The notes below the pieces were generated by a model. That model was not told the origin of the DNA and made no database searches. It was given only the letters and a program-made list of their open reading frames with translations. Of a DNA stretch of 64,000 nt, positions 1 to 9,897 are shown piece by piece; positions within the stretch are counted from its first letter, which is position 1; each line of letters begins with the position of its first letter. Source of the DNA: Agriotes lineatus (lineage: Eukaryota > Arthropoda > Insecta > Coleoptera > Elateridae); contig OW679203.1 of the NCBI GenBank assembly GCA_940337035.1, positions 30,575,495 through 30,639,494 of the forward strand. The letters are read 5' to 3'. Position numbers and translations under genes: made by a program.

Positions 1-48
1 AGAGGCAGGCGAGCATTCTACCACTGAACCAACGTTGGTTCGTTGAAT
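1..48 (-). tRNA. tRNA-Gly(GCC)-like 5' half, cut by window edge
   Basis: Read on the minus strand, the D-arm GGTTCAGTGGTAGAA and anticodon arm CTCGCCTGCC match the 5' half of a eukaryotic tRNA-Gly(GCC). The A-box pattern is intact. The base after the anticodon reads T where a purine is normal, and the presumed acceptor strand lies in the palindrome ACCAACGTTGGT, so this may be a tRNA pseudogene or SINE head. The T-arm falls outside the window. Confidence 0.5.
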
Positions 49-1190
49 AAGGCGCTGTTATAATGATATATAGTGAATCACCCGAGCTACGCATAGCTTC
101 GCTAACTACACGATTTAATTAAAACTTTACTTTTTCGTACTTTTTTGAAAATGAAAACGGCCTACGATCTAAGTCTAAAAATTTGCAAAATTTTAAGCAT
201 CATACAATTTAATCGGTCCAATATCTTCAGAGATAGCGAACAAAGATACATACAAACATACAAAGAAAAAAAAGAGCACCGATTCTATAGTAAGTATACC
301 ATTGCTGGAGCAATTTCTTTAACATTTAAGAAATATTTGTGGTGGTCGGTAATGATATTCTTGGTAAAAGCATTATGGTGCTCATTTATTATTTTTGGTC
401 CCAAGTATTAATTTGGTGACCAACAATTAAAACTGTCACAGAAGTTGGTGTTGCTTTTTATTTTGACGTTCATTTAAACTATTTCTAAATAGAAGTGCGG
501 CCGCAACGTCAAGTGTTAGAGGATGAAAATAAGCTACTTCAGAAAGAAAGAAACACATACTGTGTGTCCCAAAATTCATGGTAGAAAAAATATCTACCAT
601 AGCATAAGGTAATAATAGTGTCAAAACTCTTTAACTCGAACAATCAGAAAAAGACAAAACCACTTCGAGTTATCGTAAGTTTCGAATTTTTCATTTTTAA
701 TCTTTTAATATTAATACCACAAAATTGTAATATATATTAATATGTATCTATCATAGAACAAACAACATGCGATACATGTTTACACGGATTAATAATGCAT
801 CTTTAAAAAATCACTTTTCCTTGTGTGACTACATAGATGTGACCCCATACAACAGTAACAACACACTAAAATATAGTTACCCACATATTTAAAGTAGAAA
901 ACTCAAATCAGCAAATTGTTGGAACGTCATAATCGGGTCGTTTCGGTAATCTTAAACTAAAAGATCCGTACCTACATGGACAATAGCATACGAATAGCAT
1001 ATTACGCAACGATTTTAGAAAAGTGACGTTTTGCTGAACAATAGCGAGTACTTAAATAGCCATACGAGTTCAGTAATAGTATATTAAAATACAAGTTGCA
1101 CAAGGCATCTATCAAGCACGAATTTTAAAATTCCGAAACGAGCCGCGGCGAGTTGAGGAACAAATGAGTGCTTGAACGACCTTCTGCAAC
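49..1190. other. AT-rich DNA, no gene seen
   Basis: Only short chance frames (for example 88 codons at 145-411) with biased, low-complexity composition. No domain, splice-flanked exon or repeat recognised. Confidence 0.6.
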
Positions 1191-1269
1191 TAGTGTTTTA
1201 TACTATTTTTTCTATTTTTCCGCTTTATACCATTTTGTAAATAAAAATGTTTTCTATTTTGAGGTTATA

Positions 1270-1370
1270 TGACGTCATTTTGGATGCAAGAATGGAGTTA
1301 TTCAACACCCGAATGACGTCATTTCATAGCGACTTATTCTAACACTCAAATGACGTCATTCGGGTGCTGG
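1270..1370. repeat. Inverted repeat with three TGACGTCA palindromes
   Basis: TGACGTCA, the consensus CRE/ATF palindrome, occurs at 1270-1277, 1314-1321 and 1351-1358. The last two lie inside a near-perfect inverted repeat of about 22 bp arms (1303-1324 and 1348-1370) with a 23-nt loop. The motif GAATGGAGTTATTC repeats directly on both sides of it. It could be a small palindromic element or a regulatory cluster. Confidence 0.6.
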
Positions 1371-1505
1371 AATGGAGTTATTCTAAACGTAAAATAGAAA
1401 AAACCACTTTTCTAACGCGTTTCCTATACTATTTTATCGCATTTCATGTAGAAATGTGAAATAGGTATAGATTTTTATATAAAAGTGACACTAACGATTG
1501 ATCTT

Positions 1506-1651
1506 ATTAATCTGAGGTTAACTTAAATTCGTTGTTAAAATTAACAAAGGCAGCAACACGTTAGTGCTAATGACATTTTATTGATTAGTAAATAAATTTT
1601 GATGCGCTTTTGCTTATTATAACAACCAATTATAGTTAACCTCAGATTAGT
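1506..1651. mobile_element. Small TIR element (MITE-like, 146 bp)
   Basis: 18-bp terminal inverted repeats, ATTAATCTGAGGTTAACT at 1506-1523 and its near-exact complement at 1634-1651 (one mismatch). There is no coding capacity between them. Size and structure fit a non-autonomous DNA transposon; no clear target-site duplication was identified. Confidence 0.5.
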
Positions 1652-1730
1652 AGTCTTTATAAGATTGGCTGTCAAAACATAACCAAGCTGAGTAGAACTT
1701 TTATGTACTAAGCAGCTACAGTCGATGTTA

Positions 1731-1910
1731 TGCATTTGGCAGTACTGAAGTGTATTGTTGGTGTCACTGTAAGTCTATGTCATTTTCGAGGTTAATAGGA
1801 TAGATTTTAGTCAGTCTGTGTCAAAACTAACGCAAAACCTAACCTGCTAACCCTGAATTTGACATCGACTTACAGTGTCACCAACAATACATTTCAGTAT
1901 TGCCAAACGT
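1731..1910. mobile_element. MITE family A, copy 1 (palindromic)
   Basis: Long imperfect hairpin. The left arm, starting TTTGGCAGTACTGAAGTG and running into TTGGTGTCACTGTAAGTC, pairs with the right arm ending in GACTTACAGTGTCACCAA then CATTTCAGTATTGCCAAA. The central part, with AAAACCTAACCTGCTAAC, is shared with copies at 4294-4505, 30614-30780 and 63164-63417. It is non-coding. Confidence 0.8.
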
Positions 1911-2229
1911 AAAACAAATTGTCATTGCTAGAGCCGTAATGGTTGCTATGGTACAAAGTACCACATTTAGGGTGACCACCTCTCAGGGTTTCACCCGGAG
2001 TCTCAGGGTTTCAACACCAAATCTCCGGACTCCGGGTTTTGTTATAATTTCTCCGAGTTACGCTAATTTTGTAATAATGTCTAACATTAACATCAATGTA
2101 AGTCGGATATATGTATTAATAAAAATAAAATCGCCATAAAAAATCTCACGCAGGGTCCGAGTATATAATCTTTGATTTTATTGTAATCAAAGGTATAATA
2201 TTGTAATGCTTTACTACTACCTATATTAA
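1911..2229. other. AT-rich spacer with a 13-bp direct repeat
   Basis: TCTCAGGGTTTCA occurs at 1981-1993 and 2001-2013, 20 bp apart. Nothing else supported. Confidence 0.5.
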
Positions 2230-3190
2230 CTCTATACATAAATATTATTTGTAATACCATAAATAAATAAAATTGATCCACTACATAAAGCTTAGTTTGA
2301 ATTGTATTGCCTCTCTCTAGCTAATTAAAAATATGATTATTTAATTACGCTTCACTGTAATAAAAAGATGTTGATCTTTCTATATTCTATCCATTTGCAA
2401 CTTATTAAAGCTTTTGCGCCGGCTAGCAATTTAAAACTCCCATCTGCAGGGTTGGACTCTTACACTGTTGAAGAATTTAACCATTGTATGGCAAAAGCTC
2501 GATTCTGACGAATGACAGATAACCATACAATATTTAACCCCAAACAAAGCTGTTCAAAATACAGAAAATTTAACCTATGTTGACAACAAATTAACCATCA
2601 ATCAATCACTTTACTTCAGGTAAACTACAACAATGCTTTTATAATAATCAAGTAATTTGGGTAACCTAGAATTGGTTTTCAAGTGCGAAATGACGTCAAC
2701 TCGCATTTGTTTTTTCTTCAAAAAACGCCGATCTCGTTTGCGAGTTCCGCAAAGGACGAACAGCTTGTACTTGCTTCCTGGAAAGCTCTCTGCTGCTGCT
2801 ACCTAATTATAGACCACGGATAAGGCTTCCTCTAGGTGCTGCCCTTTGCTGTCTGCTTCCTGCAGCTCCCAATCTTGAAGAATCTCGGCTCTAAAGGACG
2901 AACTCGTACAGGCTATGGTTGGAAAGGACGCCAAGCTCGTATCAGCTTCCTGGCAATATTTCAGCTGCTGCTACCTGCTTCTGGATCACGAATAAAGCCT
3001 CTTCTAGGTGCTGCACGTTGCTTTCTGCTTCCCGCAGCTGCAAAACTTGTAGAATCTCAGCTCCGAAAACGATATCCCACAAGCTACGCTCCAGGTCCAA
3101 TTTATTCTGAAACTGCACTTCGGAACACTGCCAATTTAACCACAGTTGGCCTCCGCACACAGGCAAATAAATAAAATGTACAACTGGGCA
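2230..3190. repeat. Dispersed repeat F1, copy 1, with internal tandem duplication
   Basis: Shares its order of blocks with 14425-15010: an AT-rich start, GCCTCTCTC then TAATTAAAAAT, a CGGC-containing stretch, then a GC-richer pyrimidine-biased body with motifs such as CACCTGCTTCTGG and CTAGGTGCT. Within this copy the body is duplicated: 2785-2890 and 2955-3065 align along most of their length (GCTGCTGCTACCT ... CTAGGTGCTGC ... AGAATCTC). Short frames through it (2836-3174 plus, 2942-3214 minus) show no known domain. The family is unidentified. Confidence 0.6.
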
Positions 3191-4293
3191 TAACATATTT
3201 ACTCTTATCAACAAAATTTATCAAAATCAGGAAGCGAAACAACACGCAAGCTTTCGGTTTGGCTTTCTCCACATAAAAAAATACAAGCGACTCCCTAGGT
3301 TACCATAGCAACATGATTTACAATTGCTTATCTGTAAGTGTACATTCTCTGATCTTAATTTTTAGTTGTTTTTGTAAATGTCATTCAGGAAACTATAACC
3401 TCACAATTGGTCGTACTTTTTACTTTTAGTTGATAACCACTGATTAACGCGCCATCAGCAACTTCTTGTAATTTTCAATAACTCTCAGGTTGCTTCTTAT
3501 ATGGTCTTTGCCTAATATGTGCCTTCTTGCACCGTTTTATAATCCCTTTAGCTGCGTCATCGATTGTTGGCACTTCAATATGAATGCAAACCGTCTGTGT
3601 TGATGTTTTGTTTTGAATACATAGTAAAAACAATGCGTGTTTAGTACGACGTACGATATGGACAAGTATTTCAGTTACACCTTGCATTATATTTGCTAAC
3701 CATTAATAGAAATGAATAAAAACATGGTTTTTATTTGCTTGCTTTTTGTTTTCTATAAATATTCTGCATTTCTCATTGCAGAAAACCCTTTTTTTACTTA
3801 CGAAGGATCTCAGGGTGTGTATAAATTGAAAAGTGGTCACCCTAACCACATTACTAAACGATTTTGCATGCATAAATGTAGTACATTACGAAATGCGAAA
3901 AAGAGTTTACGTTTACCAAGAGGTGGCTGTATATTTTGGGTTTTGCAATCTTCCAAAATTCTTTGAAATACAAGGAAACATGGTCATAACTAGCTTTTAA
4001 GGATGTTATTTACTATTTACAGCACGTCTTAACATAATCATTATTGCTAAACTGTGTATTGGCGTCTAATAATCGGATAATGTAGGGAAAATCCAGCTCT
4101 AGGGGTTTATAAAATGCTTCGAGGTATCGAAAACTTCGTCTTATCGAAATTCGAATTATCCAGAAATCTGTATATGGTAAACTATAAGAATTAGGCGACG
4201 TGAATTCGAATAATTTAGATATTAGATTTATCGAAGATCGAGATATAGCTTGTATAACGCATTATTGTAGTGTTTATTTTTCTTTAATGTATG
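3191..4293. other. No gene recognised
   Basis: Chance frames at 3475-3687 (minus) and 3712-3966 (plus) have no recognisable motif. The sequence is AT-rich. Confidence 0.55.
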
Positions 4294-4505
4294 TAACGAG
4301 TGTTCAAAAAGTTTTTATGTCCTGGGCGGCTATTGAAATTCAAACGTATGAATAATATGTTGGTAACACTGTAAGTCTATGTCAAATTCGAGGTTAGCAG
4401 GTTAGGTTTGGCGTCAGTCTGTGTCAAAACTGACGGAAAACCTAACCTGCTATCCTCGAATTCGACATAGGATTACAGTGTCACCAACATATTATTCATA
4501 CGTTG
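4294..4505. mobile_element. MITE family A, copy 2
   Basis: The core hairpin 4341-4505 has inverted arms CAAACGTATGAATAATATG and CATATTATTCATACGTTG, followed inward by TTGGTAACACTGTAAG and its counterpart. It closely matches the 63 kb copy. The left flank from 4294 (TA, then ACGAGTGTTCAAAAAG ... GGCGGCTATTGAAATT) resembles the outer arm of that copy, so the element probably starts there. The right outer arm is degenerate. Confidence 0.8.
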
Positions 4506-4639
4506 TATAACCATGACCATTCACAAACGTTCAATCATTTCTGAAGGTACTCTATATCTATTAAGCACCCTTATCATCAAATTAGCTCATAGAGTAAATT
4601 GTCAGTCCCTACCGAAATAATTAAATGCCGCGATGCTGG

Positions 4640-5335
4640 AATGTGTCTTTGTCTGTGAGGAGGTAAAAAATGCATTTTACGTTCAGTTGGCTTTGCCAAC
4701 AAAATTCTCTACGAACAGAGACACGTCTCTTTTTAAAAAAGGAACGAAAAACTGGAAATTAGAAACTGATGAATATGAAGCATTGAAATGATCACCAAGC
4801 GAGCGTTTTGGCATACTGGAAAAAGTACAGCTCCACTAGTCTCAATTTTACAAGAATGGCGAGAGATCTTCTCACCATATGTAAGTGCAGTTATACATCC
4901 ACTGAAATACTATTTTCCGAAGCTTTACTAATTATCACCAAATACAGACGTCGTCTTAACGATGACTCAAGTTAATATCTTCTCTGCCTAAATTTCTTGG
5001 CTACTACTAATTTTTGCAGTTAAACACGCTTCTGCGATTAGCGTAACTTGTAAATTTTAGAATGTCTGCTGATAATTCAACATTCACTACACTACTCTTT
5101 ACTTAAGCCCATTACAACAACCATGGTATCTTTGCCGTTACTTTCACTTAATCCAAAGATATTATTGCGTATGGAATACTGCTCTAAGCTATAATAAAAA
5201 TTATCTTGTTTATTATATCCTCATTGAGTTTAGCTACCTCCTTTTTTAAATGTCAGAATTTCTTGTTCAAGATTAGATAGCACGTCTTTTAGTTGTTTCA
5301 GTACCATACTTGATGCACTATCGGCATTGGTGTTA
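4640..5335 (-). pseudogene. LINE ORF1-like relic (coiled coil plus nucleic-acid-binding domain)
   Basis: On the minus strand, broken frames read QLKDVLSNLEQEILTFKK, then SLEQYSIRNNIFGLSESN-G-KDTM. This is the arrangement of L1/CR1-type ORF1 proteins: a coiled coil followed by the LEQYSRRNN-x-FGLPE-type motif that opens the RRM-like domain. Further on, short pieces (ILVKL; KRRVSVRRE) sit where the later conserved strands would be. ORF1 proteins bind the element's RNA as a chaperone; this copy has several stops and frame changes and cannot be functional. No matching ORF2 lies directly downstream, so it is an isolated scrap. The assignment rests mainly on the LEQYSIRNN segment. Confidence 0.5.
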
Positions 5336-6329
5336 ACAGCGAGGAAGTTCCTTGTGCGGCTTTTTGAACGTGTTAGCTATAATTTTCCTCAATATCTTCA
5401 AATATGGCGAATCTACGACAACATACTTGAGAGCCCGCCAGCTATACTCAATGAAGGCGGCGTGCAGTTCTTTAAATGATTTAATTACCATTTACACTGA
5501 GTGCCAATAAGTCTTTAAATTACAAAAAAATACTCAAATAGGTTGAAAACCCATAAACTCAAATAATCGCAGCAGGAAATAACAAATTTGAAATACAGAA
5601 GGTAGCAGTAACGAAATCAGACAATAAATGACATCGACGCGTAAAATACTCAGTACAATGGTGCTTAAAGGCACTACTTATGCCCCAAATAAAAATCTCA
5701 TGCTAGTAACTAACACAATTAAACCGGTAATCCAACTCCAAACAAGTAAGATGTAAATTATATACTAGAAACCGCTTTAATTTCTCTACATTAATACACC
5801 TAAAGCTTGTAGACCGAATATCATTACTCCAGTATTGATTAAATCGCGAGTTACTTGTCTGAAAGATCGGGCTTCTGCAGTGATTTAATTAAATAGCCCC
5901 CAAATGGGCTCTTACAGCTATGCTGCCGCAGGTTGCGGGTACTGGCAAAGGTCACCAGTGCATCACTTAGGAGATGTCCAAAATCAAATTCAGGCTGCAA
6001 CAAGACGATTCATATCTCAAAAGGCGAACCAAAAGATGCCTGCACGACCAGATAAGCGCTTAAAAAAACAACCAAACAAAACGAACGTCTTAAAACACCT
6101 GATGAAGCTTGCCAGTTATGCAGATAACCAACCATTAGTGCAATATGCGAGCCGCCGATTAAGCTACGTTTATAAAAAGACCGTTTTCAAATAAAAGAGC
6201 GTGTACACTGCCAAGTATAATGCACAAAATACATTTTAACAAAAATTGCGCTTTTTACACGTCACATACATTTTTTATATCCTTTATATCCGCCCAAACC
6301 CATCTACTCGTGTCAAAATATACATGCAT
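5336..6329. other. No gene recognised; one 96-codon frame
   Basis: The plus frame at 5904-6194 (96 codons) is Lys/Gln-rich in its middle and matches no family I know. Its tail (LASYADNQPLVQYASRRL) faintly recalls an RT YADD box but lacks the surrounding motifs. The rest is AT-rich spacer. Confidence 0.4.
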
Positions 6330-6800
6330 GGGTCCGTCACCGTCACCAAATAAGCCAGCGAGCGGCTGCCTTTGAACTCTCCGCACCCAAAGAAGTCCAG
6401 AACGAAACCGTCGAAAGGCAAGCATAGTACTTTCTGGAATTCTTACGACAACCTCCTTGTCAACTTTTTTTAGCTATGGTTATACCGTCAACGGCGTGTA
6501 TTACTGCGACGTTATGATCAAATTGAGGTATAAAGTCAAGTTCAAGCTTCGTGAAGCAATTTGTAAGGGGGTTCTCTTATAATGCGACAACGCGTCGTCG
6601 CACAAATTCCTTGCAGTGACGTCAAAATCGACTAAACTGGGCTTTGAAATCCTTTAACGCCCGGCCTGTTCGTCAAATCTCGCAATCTAAGGTTTATTTC
6701 GGTTCGGGAAATCGGCTCACCTTCGTCGAACGCATTTTAAGGGCCATGACAGCTTCAAATCAAGTAGCGACAAACCTTACTTAACGTCTTAAAAAAGTTT
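6330..6800 (+). pseudogene. Mariner-family transposase relic
   Basis: Broken reading frames carry, in order, PLNSPHPKKSRTKPSKGK (the SPxPKK block before the second catalytic region), TFWNSYDNLLVNF (the VFWD-x-x-G-x-x-x-x-DF block), YTVNGVYYCDVMIKL (the INGEYY block), KGVLL-stop-CDNASSH (the block holding the second catalytic Asp, normally HDNAPxH) and LGFEI. These are followed by a degraded PPYSPDLAP block and by HLRRTHFKGHD. This order is diagnostic of mariner/SETMAR-type DD34D transposases, which cut and paste elements at TA sites. The second Asp survives, but the third catalytic box reads SSNLA, so its Asp is replaced, and there are several stops and at least one frameshift. The N-terminal HTH part and the first catalytic Asp were not found upstream. 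Dead copy. Confidence 0.75.
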
Positions 6801-7333
6801 TTAGATATTACGACTCCACAATTGTCAAATCCAAATTTGAGAGCTGCAGTAAACTCGGCGCTAAATTTTTGTGGATGTTGGAGACAGTGAGCTACGACCC
6901 GACGCTTTACCACGGTGTCACCCCAATTGCTTGCCTAATTAACAAAAAAATAAATAGACGAAAATATAGTACCTACTGTCTATCTACTACGCTTGTTATG
7001 GGTTTTTTCAAACATAACCATTTTTAATTTTTACAGAATGGGAATTTAAGTATTATCCATATATGAAAAATCATCAACTTGAATATCACAGAAGTGATCT
7101 AAAAAACAGACAATTTAAATACCTCACTGCCGAAAAACCATCAGAATCATCATTCTAAACAATAGAAAATTAAAATTAAACATGTCTAAGGCATTTTCGA
7201 AGCGGAATAAGGAAAATGTCGTAAATGTAACATATTACTTACATGACTATTCAACTAACACCCTTCATGTTAACTATTAACTAATCATAATTTAGTATTT
7301 CTCTTGTTTGCACCAATTAGCGTGAACTATATT
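6801..7333. other. No gene recognised
   Basis: The beginning may be the decayed C-terminal end of the mariner relic. The rest is AT-rich spacer. Confidence 0.5.
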
Positions 7334-7376
7334 GACAATTTTCACTAGTGAAAATAATCGACAATTTTCACTAGTG
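7334..7376. repeat. 17-bp direct repeat around CACTAGTG palindromes
   Basis: GACAATTTTCACTAGTG at 7334-7350 and again at 7360-7376, a 26-bp period. The palindrome TTCACTAGTGAA sits in the first unit. A similar pair (CACTAGTGA at 30568 and 30586) precedes the MITE at 30.6 kb. Confidence 0.6.
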
Positions 7377-7451
7377 GTATAGTGAATATTTTATGACCAC
7401 ATGTTGCTAGATTTACTAAAAACTAATTTGAAAAAGTAGTTTTGTTCATTG

Positions 7452-7655
7452 AATAGTCCCTCGAATGCCATTCTTAGTCAAAGTTAAGTAGAATATTTTT
7501 GGGGTGGTATCACTACTCATGTCCATTGCGCTTAAGATTAGGACTCGTGCTAGCGCACTCGTCCTAATCGAACCTAAGTTCAATTGACATTCGTGATACC
7601 ACAGCAAAAATATTCGACATAATTTTGACTACTCATGGTATTATAAGTGACTATT
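7452..7655. mobile_element. Palindromic fold-back element (about 204 bp)
   Basis: The whole segment is one imperfect hairpin centred near 7553. Outer arms include TTAGTCAAAG...GAATATTTTTGGGGTGG and CCACAGCAAAAATATTC...TTTTGACTA. Inner arms are ATTAGGACTCG and CTCGTCCTAAT on either side of a TGCTAGCGCA centre. It is non-coding and MITE-like. No clear duplicated target site was found. Confidence 0.75.
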
Positions 7656-9846
7656 TTCGTTAAATTATACTACATTGTACCCCCCTTAAACGAAGAGTTG
7701 ACAAGGCTAGCTCTTTCAACTCTCGGTAGAATATGGGGTGGTGTAAGAACTAGACAATAAATGCTTCGGGCTTTTATATTAAACAGAAACATTATAAAAA
7801 AATTGGGCACCTTGTCGTTACTCACAACATAAAAACAAAACTAGGTAATTAATAAAACCTACCTTGGGTGCTTCACTGCATACCTAAATAACTCGTACAG
7901 CTAGAGGGGTTGCAGAAAAAAACACAAACAAATAACAGCAATAATGGCATTTAATTAAACCCAAAATTGCAGTAACACATGAGTTATATGCATTAGCCCT
8001 TAGGCCAAGTGACAGCAATTAAAGTTGTAGGACAATTGCTTATCAAATGAATTAATAAACCACAAATAGAAATTAACTTCCAAATATTCAAAGCACAAAA
8101 TGCTAATTATAGCCTAAATTACAACTTCAGGACAACACTTGTGCTATTGCAATTGGCATAAACGCAAGACACCAAAGGCGCGGCTCATTTGAGATTACAG
8201 AACACATGCATATTTCAGCAATTTATAAATAATTAAATCCTTGCTCATTAGCGCCAATAAATGGTTGAACAAACAAGTGATTAAACACGCTTTAGTTTGA
8301 GCTTCTAAGGCCTGAACTCAACAGTTGCTTCATTTGCTTATGTCGATCAAAAAAGAAAAAACGCTGAGAAGGGCATGTACTTACAATTAATTGTTGCTAA
8401 AGTCCAGGAATCGCAGGAGAGATCCTGGTGCGTTGCATTTATCCATGAAGACTTCTAAGCCGGATTTGGCTGCATAATTCTTAATATTCCAAAGTCTCCA
8501 GTGTTAAGACAGCGAACAGCAGCAAGCAGCGGCACATTATTCTAGAACTCCTGGCCAAGGTATAGAAGCAAAATTGTGGGAACTGAGTAAGTCTTAGAAG
8601 AGCTTTCAAGTTAGCCCATAGGGACACATTTTTATTAGCCCACGTGTGAGTTTATAGTTGTCGAATTTGTATTAACCTCATGTGAGCCCATAATTGCCGG
8701 TCTAAATATTAAACTGATTGCAAAATTTAACTAAAAATTGCATTCTTACCAACGGTGTTCACGGCCTATCTGTGTGGACAAGGCGCCGCAGCCGTTTCAA
8801 TTATTAGAAAGCGCAGAGGGATTCAGCCTAAATATTGGACTCAGTTACGCAAAGACACAATTATATGAGCATTATTACCAACGCTGAAATGGATTTGTTT
8901 GTTTAAAAAAACCAGAACGGTTTCAGTTTGCCCAACAATTTATAACCGCAAAGCGTGCCTCTCGATCAATACTAATTGAGCTATTTCACTGTTTTCCAGA
9001 GCCTACTCCCAATCGAAAGCTAACAAATATGCCGCAGAGGAAAAACAGCAGGTGTTTATCTGTAAAGGCAAACACTTGCTGCAATAAACCTGCGTTACTT
9101 TGCTACAAGATTTAGCTGTAAGGTGGTTCAAAAGAAGGTGCTAAAAGCATTAACTCGCTATTGAAATGAAATTGAAATGGGGTGTTACTACATGTTTCGA
9201 ATTCATGTTTAGAAAAAACATAACAAAACAGCGTAAACCCTCTAACTCAGTACTCTCTAAAAATAAAGCCATCACAATTAAAAGAACTGCAATTAAATAG
9301 ATACCGTCCTTTGTCTACCAAAACAAGTACCGCTGTACATTTGTATTACTTGATAGATTATTTATTCGCTAACCATATTTTGTTTTTCCATTAAACATAT
9401 TATTAGGAACCATATGCACACATTATCCTAAGTAAAAAAAATGAAGTAAAACAAGTTTCAGATCTCCACAGAATGGGAGAAGATAGAAGAACCTTTTACC
9501 AATCTTTCATACTTTCTACCAAATAACATTTTCTTACCTATTAGTGCATCACTAAAACGTTCGAATTGCTGTAAAAATAGTTGTTTCTGTAAGCACATTG
9601 ATTTTGGGTTCAGGGCTAATTAACTTTTTCCTGGATTCAGATATTTTCCAATGCATAAATTACAGGCTGGCAACTTACTTAAAATTTCCAACCGCCCCAT
9701 CGGTCTAGGAGTTGTGGATCAGAAATACAGCACCGGGAACGGAAGGCGGTTAGCCGCCTGTTTCTTGTGGCATATGTTCACACACACTCACTCGCAAGTA
9801 CAAAATTGCAAACCGTACATATGTAAACAAGGGTAAGTAAGCTTTG
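7656..9846. other. No gene recognised
   Basis: AT-rich sequence. The frame at 9651-9836 ends next to GGTAAGTAAG, which resembles a splice donor, but its translation has no conserved look and no acceptor is evident. Confidence 0.5.
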
Positions 9847-9897
9847 CCCCCCCCCTTCCCCCCCCCCCACACAACCAAACAAAAAAAAGACCCCCCC
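9847..9897. repeat. Poly-C low-complexity tracts
   Basis: C runs of 9 and about 11 separated by TT, then an A-rich stretch and a further C7 run (9847-9897). Confidence 0.95.

Noticed and set aside
2461..2540. Possible hairpin (TTAACCATTGTATGG / CCATACAATATTTAA)
   Set aside because: Short, imperfect arms and no further support for a mobile element.
5904..6194. Possible RT YADD box (SYADNQPLVQY)
   Set aside because: No RT motifs before or after it; the next recognisable sequence is a mariner transposase.
9651..9836. Possible host exon ending at a GTAAGT donor
   Set aside because: Translation has no conserved look, acceptor absent, followed by low-complexity sequence.
9847..9897. G-quadruplex-type regulatory tract
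   Set aside because: Simple C/A low-complexity sequence without a nearby gene; no regulatory claim can be supported.
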